A stretch of DNA of 5,125 nucleotides from Spirochaetaceae bacterium (GTDB lineage: Bacteria; Spirochaetota; Spirochaetia; DSM-27196; PXBQ01): positions 1 to 5,125 of the forward strand of contig PXBQ01000206.1 in assembly GCA_003566875.1 (NCBI GenBank). Reading direction: 5' to 3'. The position numbers were made by a program, and so were the translations under genes. Below, in pieces: positions 1 through 5,125 of this stretch. Each line of letters starts with the position of its first letter. Position 1 is the stretch's first letter. Under the pieces are notes generated by a model. The model was not told the DNA's origin. It did no database searches and worked only from the letters and a program-made list of their open reading frames with translations.

Positions 1-69
1 GAACAGCGCGCGTAGCCTTTCCGCGTCGGACTTGCGGTCATTTGTGACGATTAACACGCGATTCTTCAT
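1..69 (-). CDS. Partial CDS, N-terminal 23 codons; possibly receiver-domain protein
   Basis: An ATG at 69-67 on the minus strand opens a frame that stays open to the window edge, so only 23 residues are visible. They begin MKNRVLIVTNDRKSDAERLR. A short hydrophobic strand (RVLIV) followed by an N-D pair and then a charged amphipathic helix is how CheY-like receiver domains usually start, with N10-D11 where the acidic pair would be. Other Rossmann-like folds start the same way, so this is a weak guess. No clear Shine-Dalgarno sequence precedes the ATG. A candidate -35/-10 pair lies upstream, and its predicted start point is only about three bases before the ATG. The gene is divergent from the kinase operon and may share its control region. 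That this is a real gene is supported by its frame, start and promoter context; its function is unknown. Confidence 0.5.
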   Translation of the reverse strand, partial: MKNRVLIVTNDRKSDAERLRALF

Positions 70-71
70 TG

Positions 72-107
72 TTGCGGAAGCGTATCGACGGAGTTTGGCG
101 CGGTCAA
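72..107 (-). promoter_or_regulatory. Candidate sigma-70-type promoter for the leftward gene
   Basis: Read on the minus strand, TTGACC (107-102) matches the -35 consensus at five of six bases. It is followed by exactly 17 bases and then TACGCT (84-79), a weak -10 that keeps the important T, A and final T. The predicted start point is near 72, three bases before the ATG at 69. Motif matching by eye only; the -10 is poor. Confidence 0.35.
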
Positions 108-125
108 CCGGAAAACCGCCGTCAC

Positions 126-142
126 CGCGAAACGTTTACGCG
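126..142. repeat. Imperfect dyad CGCG-AAACGTTT-A-CGCG, possible operator
   Basis: The perfect 8-bp palindrome AAACGTTT (130-137) is bracketed by CGCG on each side (126-129 and 139-142), with one extra A. It sits between the two divergent candidate promoters, just upstream of the kinase promoter, which is where a shared regulator or the cognate response regulator could bind. This is sequence symmetry only; CGCG is common in GC-rich DNA. Confidence 0.3.
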
Positions 143-178
143 ATCTTAATGTCGCGAGTTTTTGTGCTATGATCGCGT
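138..178. repeat. 8-bp inverted repeat flanking the kdpD promoter
   Basis: ACGCGATC (138-145) and GATCGCGT (171-178) are perfect reverse complements separated by 25 bases. The arms lie about three helical turns apart, centre to centre. The right arm overlaps the last bases of the candidate -10 element and ends just before the kdpD start codon. A protein bound to both arms would occlude the promoter, so autoregulation is possible. An 8-bp match is not statistically strong. Confidence 0.3.
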
Positions 179-180
179 CA
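165..180 (+). promoter_or_regulatory. Extended -10 promoter for kdpDE, predicting a leaderless mRNA
   Basis: TGCTATGAT (165-173) is a full extended -10 element: TG, one base, then TATGAT, which differs from TATAAT at one position. No good -35 hexamer is present at the expected spacing, which is tolerated by extended -10 promoters. The usual distance from the -10 puts the start point at about 180, the A of the kdpD ATG. No Shine-Dalgarno sequence precedes that ATG, which agrees with leaderless translation. Inferred from sequence only. Confidence 0.5.
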
Positions 181-2222
181 TGGAGCGAATTCTTGCGTGT
201 GTCTCGGCGGCGCCGTCGTCGCGAAACGTCATCCTCAAGGCAACGCAGATGGCGGAGCGCACGCCCGCTCGCGTCGTAGCGGTACACGTCCAGAGCGAGC
301 ACGACACGCTGCGGGCGCGGCGGGAACGCGAGGTGTACCGCGGCGAGATCGAACGCAACCTGACGTTCGCGCGCGACAACGGCGCCGAGATCGCGACGTT
401 GAGCGGAGACGATGTTGCCACGGCTATTATCGCGTACGCAGAGCTTTCGCGGGCATCGCACATCGTGGTCGGCAAAGACGAGAACACGTCCGGGCGCCGA
501 TCGCGTCGGCGCCCGGACGTCGCGCAGCGACTGATCGCCGAAACCACCCAGATCGACGTACACGTCGTCCCCGGCGATCCGTCGGACTATCACGCGCTAC
601 CGAGACGCCGCGAGAGGACGGGGTTGCGGCACGTCCCGCGAGGATTGCCGCTCACCATCGGTCTCGTCGGCGCGGCGACCGCGGTCTCGACGGTGCTGCG
701 ATCGGTTGGCTTCACCGACGCCAACATCGTGATGGTGTTCCTCGCCTCGGTGCTCGCGGCGACGTTCGTCGGCGGTAGGATGCAAGGGATCATCGCGTCG
801 ATGCTCGGCGTTTTTTCGTTCAACTTCCTTTTCACCGAACCCCGGTTCTCGCTTGTCGTGTACGACACGCAGTACGTCTTGACGTTCATCGTGATGCTCA
901 TCGTCGCTCTGATCACGAGTGAACTGCTGAGCCGTGTCCGCCTCGAGGCGGTGATCTCGCGCAGACGCGCAGACCGAACGGTAGCCGTGTATCGACTGAG
1001 CCGCGCGTTGTTGACGGCATCCGGAGAAAGCGCGGTCATAGACGAAGCGCTCGACCAGCTCGTTCGGTACTACGGGGGGTCGGCGTTGTGGTACGGCGGC
1101 GACCCGACCACCGGCGCCGAGCCGGTAATCCGGCTTCCGCACCGCGGCGCGGATCGCGTCGCGCGTAGCGGGGCGGATGGTGGTCCCGATAGCGTCGATC
1201 ACGACCGGGAGGTCGCTGTATGGGCGTATCGTAACGCGCGATGCGCCGGGGCTGGGGTCGCGCCGTTCGCCGCGTGCCCGCGCTTTTTCGCACCGCTCGT
1301 GAGCTCGGCGGGTGTTCTCGGAGTCCTCGCCGTCGCGATAACGGACGCCGCCGACGGGGCCACCGACCGGGCCGCCGACGGGGCCGCGGAGCAGCGTACG
1401 CTGATGGAGACGTTCGCCGGTCAGGTCGCGCTCGCGCTCGAGCGCGAGCGAATTGCCCACGACCACGAGCAGGCAAAAATCGAGATCGAGTCCGAGCGGT
1501 TGAAGAACTACCTTCTGCGCTCGATTTCGCACGACCTGCGGACACCGCTCGCGGGGATCGCCGGTTCGGCCGCGGTTCTGCTCGACGCCGACGCCGACGC
1601 GAGCGGCGCACTCCCGCATGTGCGCGAGCTCGCGGCCGATATTCACGAGCAGGCGAACTGGCTCGCCGCGCTGGTAGAGAACCTGTTGAGCCTCTCGCGC
1701 ATCGAGAGCGACTCAACCGGGATCGCGCTTACCGCGGAGATCGTCGACGATGTCGTCGGTTCGGTGCTGGCGAAGATGAGGCGCAGATTGACGCAATTTC
1801 GCGTCACCACGTCGCTGCCCGACTCGGTCGTGAGCGTCCCGATGGACGCGGGGCTCATCCAACAGGTGCTCATGAACCTGCTCGACAACGCGTGCCGTCA
1901 CGCGCCGGCGGGGGCGACGATCGACCTCGGCGTCGCGCGTGAGCCCGACGCGGCGCGGTTCACCGTGACCGACTCAGGGCCCGGGTTCACCGAGCGCGAT
2001 CTCGATCACCTTTTCGAGAAGTTCTACACGGGACGGCGTCGCGACGGAGACTCCGCTCGCGGCGTCGGGCTCGGACTCGCGATTTGCCGCGCGATCGTCG
2101 AAGCACACGGAGGTTCGATCGACGCGAGTAACACCGGGGACGGCGCACGAGTCTGCTTTCGCCTTCCGCTGGACCGAGCCATCGCTTCGCGCGAGCCGGA
2201 CGAGACGGACGAGCCGGCATGA
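180..2222 (+). CDS. kdpD: KdpD-type sensor histidine kinase lacking the N-terminal KdpD domain
   Basis: A 680-residue membrane histidine kinase for K+/osmotic sensing that would autophosphorylate and pass phosphate to the KdpE-like partner. Domains in order: USP domain about 1-131 (MERILACVSAAPSS opening); DUF4118 with four membrane helices at about 155-173, 182-199, 201-218 and 230-251; an Arg-rich stretch after helix 4; a GAF-like region about 270-420; a coiled-coil linker; HisKA with the H box SHDLRTPL (H451); and HATPase_c with N box (N566, N570), DSGPGF (D598) and GVGLGLAI (628-635). E. coli KdpD is about 894 residues. The missing part is the N-terminal KdpD domain with its Walker motifs, and the upstream DNA holds no remnant of it. 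The ATG at 180 was chosen over an in-frame TTG at 162 because the USP homology starts there and the promoter overlaps the TTG. Residues 388-404 are a low-complexity Asp/Ala insert. The stop overlaps kdpE. Confidence 0.93.
   Translation: MERILACVSAAPSSRNVILKATQMAERTPARVVAVHVQSEHDTLRARREREVYRGEIERNLTFARDNGAEIATLSGDDVATAIIAYAELSRASHIVVGKDENTSGRRSRRRPDVAQRLIAETTQIDVHVVPGDPSDYHALPRRRERTGLRHVPRGLPLTIGLVGAATAVSTVLRSVGFTDANIVMVFLASVLAATFVGGRMQGIIASMLGVFSFNFLFTEPRFSLVVYDTQYVLTFIVMLIVALITSELLSRVRLEAVISRRRADRTVAVYRLSRALLTASGESAVIDEALDQLVRYYGGSALWYGGDPTTGAEPVIRLPHRGADRVARSGADGGPDSVDHDREVAVWAYRNARCAGAGVAPFAACPRFFAPLVSSAGVLGVLAVAITDAADGATDRAADGAAEQRTLMETFAGQVALALERERIAHDHEQAKIEIESERLKNYLLRSISHDLRTPLAGIAGSAAVLLDADADASGALPHVRELAADIHEQANWLAALVENLLSLSRIESDSTGIALTAEIVDDVVGSVLAKMRRRLTQFRVTTSLPDSVVSVPMDAGLIQQVLMNLLDNACRHAPAGATIDLGVAREPDAARFTVTDSGPGFTERDLDHLFEKFYTGRRRDGDSARGVGLGLAICRAIVEAHGGSIDASNTGDGARVCFRLPLDRAIASREPDETDEPA
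486..520. repeat. Perfect 15-bp inverted repeat with 5-base loop inside kdpD
   Basis: ACGTCCGGGCGCCGA (486-500) and its exact reverse complement (506-520) surround the loop TCGCG. RNA from either strand would form a very stable GC-rich hairpin. It lies in the USP-domain codons for residues 103-114 (TSGRRSRRRPDV), a basic loop before the last helix of the domain. There is no following T-run, so it is not a standard terminator. Confidence 0.8.
1347..1385. repeat. Two copies of a 15-bp direct repeat in kdpD
   Basis: GCCGCCGACGGGGCC occurs at 1347-1361 and again at 1371-1385, in frame and 24 bp apart. The copies encode the repeated peptide AADGA within TDAADGATDRAADGAAEQ, a flexible acidic insert late in the GAF-like region. 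It looks like a small local duplication, possibly expandable by slippage. Confidence 0.7.
1429..1450. repeat. Perfect 22-bp palindrome inside kdpD
   Basis: The 22 bases are identical to their reverse complement, centred on CTCGAG (1437-1442). They encode part of ALALERER, the start of the linker helix before HisKA. Leucine CTC with glutamate GAG, and GCG with CGC, are complementary codon pairs, so coding constraint and GC bias can explain it. Confidence 0.75.
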
Positions 2223-2935
2223 GAAACGAACCCCTCGTCATGATCGTCGACGACGAAGGATCGATCCGCACGTTTCTCCGAATCGCACTCGTGAAACAGG
2301 GCTACCGTGTTCTGGAAGTCGCCGACGGTCGAGGTGCATTATCGATGGGCGCGTCGCATATGCCCGACCTTGTGATCCTCGACCTTGGGCTTCCCGACAT
2401 CGACGGCATCGACGTACTTCGTACGATACGTGAATGGTACGCCGCTCCGATCATCATCCTCTCGGCGCGCGGAAAGGATCACGACAAAATCGCGGCGCTC
2501 GACGCCGGCGCCGACGACTACCTCAGCAAACCGTTCTCGGTCGGAGAGTTACTCGCGCGCGTGCGGGTCGCGTTCCGCCACGCCGCGTCGACCGACGGCG
2601 CCGTTCGGTCGGACATGCGCGTCGGTGATCTGTGGATCGACACGGTACGCCGTCGGGCGACGATCGGATCCGATGATCTTCACTTGACGCCGACCGAGTA
2701 CAAACTCCTGGTGTACCTCGCCGAAAACGCGGGGCGGGTTCTGACGCACAGCTCGATCCTGCGTCGGGTCTGGGGTCCGACCCGCGAGAACGAGACACAG
2801 TACTTGCGCGTATTTGTCGCGAACTTACGACGCAAGATCGAATCGGAACCGGCTAATCCGCGGTATCTGCTCACCGAGTTGGGCGTCGGGTACCGGCTGG
2901 CAGCGGAGGATGAAGTAGCGGGGGAACCGCCGTGA
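2219..2935 (+). CDS. kdpE: KdpE-type OmpR/PhoB-family response regulator
   Basis: A 238-residue transcription factor, the expected phosphorylation target of the adjacent kinase. The receiver domain covers about 5-120: acidic pair D11-D12, phosphoacceptor D55 in LVILDLGLPD, switch residue S82 in ILSAR, and K104 in SKPF. The winged-helix DNA-binding domain covers about 132-227, with LTPTEYKLLVYLAENAGRVL, then VWGP, the recognition region around YLRVFVANLRRKIE, and the wing ending TELGVGYRL. This arrangement and the WGP/YLRVF pattern are typical of KdpE. The length is slightly above the usual 225 or so because of an 11-residue acidic tail. Its ATG overlaps the kinase stop as ATGA, so translation is probably coupled; only a weak GGACGAG (2207-2213) precedes it. 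The target promoter is not visible in the window. Receiver and output domains both look intact. Confidence 0.95.
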   Translation: MRNEPLVMIVDDEGSIRTFLRIALVKQGYRVLEVADGRGALSMGASHMPDLVILDLGLPDIDGIDVLRTIREWYAAPIIILSARGKDHDKIAALDAGADDYLSKPFSVGELLARVRVAFRHAASTDGAVRSDMRVGDLWIDTVRRRATIGSDDLHLTPTEYKLLVYLAENAGRVLTHSSILRRVWGPTRENETQYLRVFVANLRRKIESEPANPRYLLTELGVGYRLAAEDEVAGEPP

Positions 2936-2951
2936 GCGAAACACGCCTCGG

Positions 2952-2983
2952 CCCGCGCCTCGCCGCGCGCCCCGGCCGCGGGG
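2952..2983. terminator. Weak GC-rich hairpin in the convergent gap
   Basis: Between the convergent kdpE and ktrA stops there are only 50 bases. CCCCG-GCCG-CGGGG (2970-2983) forms a five-pair stem; alternatively CCCGCG (2952-2957) can pair with CGCGGG (2977-2982). Being symmetrical, it could act on both converging transcripts. Neither strand has a U-run after the stem, so intrinsic termination is doubtful, and Rho-dependent ending or overlapping 3' ends are equally likely. Confidence 0.25.
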
Positions 2984-2985
2984 AC

Positions 2986-3771
2986 TCAGCGTCGGTGGCG
3001 GAGCGATCGGCGATCCCTGCCGAACAGGCGGGAGAAGAAGCCGCGCGTCGGCGGGCGACTCGCCGAGCCGCGTGCCGCCGGATCGGGGGTCAATGAGCTC
3101 ACAACCGGCGACGGCGTTCCGGCTTCGGACGGGATACCCGCGATGTCTTTCTCTCGACCGAGCGCGAGTATGACGTCGCCTTCGGCGAACTCGTACGCCG
3201 GCGAGATGAAGTCAAACTGCGCCGCACCGCTCCGGCGAACCGCGAGCACGTTGAGTCCGTGGCGCCGGCGCAGGTCGGCCTCGACGACGGTCTGTCCGAA
3301 GAACTGTTCGGGGAGTTGAATCTCGGCGATGACCATCCCCTCGCCGATCGGGAAAAAACTGAACAACGACGACGAGATCAGCGGCAATGCGATCCTCTTT
3401 GCCGCTTCACGGTTCGGGTACACGACGTCGGTCGCACCGACGATCGCGAGGATCTCACCGTGTTGGTCGGTCTCGGCCTTCGCGATGATTCGCTTGATGC
3501 CGTGCTTCTTGAGGTAGTTGGTCACAAGAATCGACGCTTCGGTGGCGTCCCCCAGATCGATGATCGCGGCGTCGATCGTCTCGGGCACCAGCTTCTGGAT
3601 CAGCTCCTCTCTGATCGCGTCGGCGATGTACGCCGCGGCAACCTGATCCTTGTACTCCTCGATCACTTCCCGGTCACGGTCGATCAGCAGTACCTCGACG
3701 TCGTACTGCAGAAGCTCGTCGAGGACACGCCTTCCGAAATGGCTCAGTCCGATAATCGCAATTTGTTTCAT
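2986..3771 (-). CDS. ktrA: RCK/TrkA-family nucleotide-binding K+ uptake subunit
   Basis: A 261-residue soluble protein expected to form the cytosolic ring that gates the KtrB pore in response to ATP/ADP or NAD(H). The RCK_N Rossmann domain covers about 1-120: first strand KQIAIIG, glycine loop GLSHFG (8-13), and an acidic D31 ending the second strand (VLLID), which normally contacts the ribose. The RCK_C domain covers about 138-212, with the pattern FFGQTVVEADLR, LNVLAVRR and EGDVILALG. KtrA and KtrC proteins are usually about 220 residues; here about 45 extra residues form a Pro/Ser-rich linker and a basic aromatic tail (243-261). The glycine loop is GxSxxG and not the usual GxGxxG. The start is well supported: TAGG overlaps the ktrB stop, four bases before the ATG, and only five bases separate the genes. 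Could equally be named trkA, but the single RCK unit fits KtrA better than the two-unit E. coli TrkA. Confidence 0.92.
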   Translation of the reverse strand: MKQIAIIGLSHFGRRVLDELLQYDVEVLLIDRDREVIEEYKDQVAAAYIADAIREELIQKLVPETIDAAIIDLGDATEASILVTNYLKKHGIKRIIAKAETDQHGEILAIVGATDVVYPNREAAKRIALPLISSSLFSFFPIGEGMVIAEIQLPEQFFGQTVVEADLRRRHGLNVLAVRRSGAAQFDFISPAYEFAEGDVILALGREKDIAGIPSEAGTPSPVVSSLTPDPAARGSASRPPTRGFFSRLFGRDRRSLRHRR

Positions 3772-3775
3772 GGTA

Positions 3776-3783
3776 CCTACCCT
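3776..3783 (-). promoter_or_regulatory. ktrA ribosome binding site overlapping the ktrB stop codon
   Basis: On the minus strand AGGGTAGG (3783-3776) contains the ktrB stop TAG and lies four bases before the ktrA ATG. Ribosomes ending ktrB would be positioned to start ktrA, which should keep pore and gating subunit in proportion. Confidence 0.55.
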
Positions 3784-5123
3784 ATGAGGACGTCTCCCGT
3801 GGGATAACCGACCAGGCGTTCGCCGCGAACGCGCCGTCGTGGCATCGCCAACGAGATGAGGCCGACTCGACCCGCGAACATCGTCGCGATTATCACGACT
3901 TTTCCCGCGTCGGACAGAATGTCGGTCACTCCGAGCGATAGCCCAACGGTTCCGAACGCCGACACTACTTCGAATAACAACACCGTGAGCGCGATTCCGT
4001 CCGTGATCAACGCGTACTCGGTGACAACGAGCAGAAGCGACGAGACAACGACGATCAGGATCGCCTTGACCAGAAGGCCATGGGCCCTCCCGACGACGAA
4101 CGCCGGAATCCGCCGTTGGCCGAGCTGTAAGTCGCCGTTCTCGTCGGTACCCAGAATCGCCGCGGCGAGGATGATCAGAACGGTGGTGACCTTGATCCCG
4201 CCGGCAACCGATCCGGGTGCACCGCCGGTGAACATCATGATCGATGTGACCATCATCGATGCCGGCGACAACTCACTCTGCGCGACCGTATTAAAACCCG
4301 CCGTGCGCGGCGTTACGCTCTGGAAGAGCGCCGCCATCACGCCTTGGAAACCGGACATACCGGCAAACGCGCCGGTGGCGCGCTCCATCGCGAAAAACAA
4401 CGCCGCCCCGATGAGGACGAAGGCACCGGTCGCGGTGAGAACGATACGCGTGTGCAGCGACAGCCGATGTCTGCGTTTTCGGACCCTCGTTACGATGTCG
4501 TGGAGCACGACGAAACCTATTCCCCCGATCACGATCAAGACCCCGATCGTCAGCGTAACGTCGTGATCAAGAACAAAACGCTCCAGGCTGTCGGCGAACG
4601 TCGAGAAGCCGGCGTTGCAGAATGCCGAGATGGCATGGAAGACCGCCGTGAACAGCGGCTCATCGACGCCCCGGCGGGAAAACGACGCGTACAGAAGCGC
4701 GGCGCCGGCCGCCTGCACGGTAAACGTGAAAATCAGGATGCTCCGCACGATTCGCCGCGGATCAAAGTCGACCTGATCGACGTAGTACTCCTGGATGATC
4801 GAGCTGCTTCGCAGCGAGATTCGGCCGGCCGGGAGCACGAGGTAAATCGTTGAGAACGCGATTATCCCGAGGCCGCCGGCCTGAATGAGCATCATGATCA
4901 CGGTCTGACCGAAACGCGTGAGTCCCGCGGTGTTCACGGTGATGAGCCCCGTGACGCAGGCCGCCGACGTGGCGGTGAAGAGCGCGTCGACGTAACGCAT
5001 ACTGCCGGGGCCCGGCGTACTCGCCGGCAGCGCAAGCAGGACCGATCCGACCGCGATGATGAAAACGAAGTAAGACAGCATGAATGAACGGCCGGAACTA
5101 TATAGGCGCTGCAGTACTTTCAT
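3777..5123 (-). CDS. ktrB: KtrB/TrkH-family K+ transporter membrane subunit
   Basis: A 448-residue inner-membrane K+ uptake protein, close to the usual KtrB length (about 445) and shorter than TrkH (about 480). It shows the four M1-P-M2 repeats of the superfamily. The pore-loop filter sequences are SAACVTGL (filter G59), ISAFCNAGF (G172), VTPRTAGFN (G276) and VSAFGTVGLS (G394), so all four filter glycines are kept, as expected for K+ selectivity. The third repeat has the intramembrane gate loop GGAPGSVAGGIK (300-311), which blocks the pore until the RCK ring opens it. The conserved Arg in the last helix is R419 (FAGRVG). It is the first visible gene of a ktrB-ktrA operon. The ATG at 5123 lies two bases from the window edge, so the ribosome site cannot be seen and a more upstream start is possible; the N-terminus (MKVLQRLYSSG) nevertheless looks natural. 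Na+ dependence is known for several KtrB proteins but not shown here. Confidence 0.93.
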   Translation of the reverse strand: MKVLQRLYSSGRSFMLSYFVFIIAVGSVLLALPASTPGPGSMRYVDALFTATSAACVTGLITVNTAGLTRFGQTVIMMLIQAGGLGIIAFSTIYLVLPAGRISLRSSSIIQEYYVDQVDFDPRRIVRSILIFTFTVQAAGAALLYASFSRRGVDEPLFTAVFHAISAFCNAGFSTFADSLERFVLDHDVTLTIGVLIVIGGIGFVVLHDIVTRVRKRRHRLSLHTRIVLTATGAFVLIGAALFFAMERATGAFAGMSGFQGVMAALFQSVTPRTAGFNTVAQSELSPASMMVTSIMMFTGGAPGSVAGGIKVTTVLIILAAAILGTDENGDLQLGQRRIPAFVVGRAHGLLVKAILIVVVSSLLLVVTEYALITDGIALTVLLFEVVSAFGTVGLSLGVTDILSDAGKVVIIATMFAGRVGLISLAMPRRRVRGERLVGYPTGDVLIG

Positions 5124-5125
5124 CC

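Noticed and set aside
162..179. TTG at 162 as an upstream kdpD start adding six residues
   Set aside because: The added residues MCYDRV lie outside the USP homology, the TTG falls just upstream of and against the predicted -10 element, and no ribosome site precedes it.
486..520. The strong hairpin as an intrinsic terminator
   Set aside because: No T-run follows on either strand, and it lies within an uninterrupted conserved coding frame.
597..1646. 349-residue open frame on the minus strand opposite kdpD
   Set aside because: It is rich in Arg, Asp and His with no recognisable domain, and lies wholly opposite a kinase whose domains are intact. Long antisense frames are expected in GC-rich coding DNA.
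1241..1942. 233-residue plus-strand frame inside kdpD, and the similar minus-strand frame at 1036-1716
   Set aside because: Both translate to Arg-rich low-complexity sequence and overlap the GAF-like, HisKA and HATPase coding region.
3259..3807. 182-residue plus-strand frame opposite ktrA
   Set aside because: It is Asp/Val/Leu-rich without a known motif, while the minus-strand frame has a complete RCK protein with a good ribosome site.
3856..4566. 236-residue plus-strand frame opposite ktrB
   Set aside because: Its Thr/Ile/Pro-rich product mirrors the codons of membrane helices on the other strand; all pore motifs are in the minus-strand frame.
1..5125. CRISPR array, tRNA/rRNA genes, insertion sequence or prophage parts
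   Set aside because: There are no regularly spaced repeats, no tRNA-like cloverleaf was noticed, and no transposase or phage genes were seen; almost all the sequence is taken by five ordinary genes.

Overview
This is a chromosomal potassium-homeostasis locus from a GC-rich bacterium (roughly 60% G+C by eye). All five genes seen are bacterial, packed closely, and use G/C-ending codons. The lineage cannot be fixed from the window. The RCK protein's internal sequence looks to me like spirochaete Trk/Ktr regulators, but that is a recollection-based guess and not a result.

Layout. Positions 1-69 (minus) hold the first 23 codons of a gene that runs off the left edge; it may be receiver-like. Positions 70-179 are a divergent control region. 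It has a good extended -10 element for the rightward operon, a plausible -35/-10 pair for the leftward gene, and several small dyads. Positions 180-2222 (plus) encode a KdpD-type sensor histidine kinase without the usual N-terminal KdpD domain; it begins directly at the universal-stress-protein (USP) domain. Positions 2219-2935 (plus) encode its KdpE-type response regulator, overlapping the kinase by an ATGA. After a 50-base convergent gap, positions 2986-3771 (minus) encode an RCK/TrkA-type nucleotide-binding subunit. Positions 3777-5123 (minus) encode a KtrB/TrkH-type K+ channel-like transporter. These last two form a tight operon whose promoter lies outside the window on the right.

How the genes fit together. 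KtrB would be the membrane pore and KtrA the cytosolic ring that gates it by nucleotide binding. The short KdpD and KdpE would sense K+ limitation or osmotic state and control transcription. No kdpFABC gene lies in the window, so the two-component system sits beside a Ktr/Trk transporter and not the usual Kdp ATPase. Whether it controls the ktr operon, a distant kdp operon, or both cannot be decided here.

Nothing in the window amounts to a wholly new system. The most useful oddities are the N-terminally shortened KdpD paired with Ktr genes, a predicted leaderless kdpD transcript, a perfect 15-bp hairpin inside kdpD, an altered version of the c-di-AMP-binding motif in the USP domain, and a basic, aromatic C-terminal tail on KtrA.
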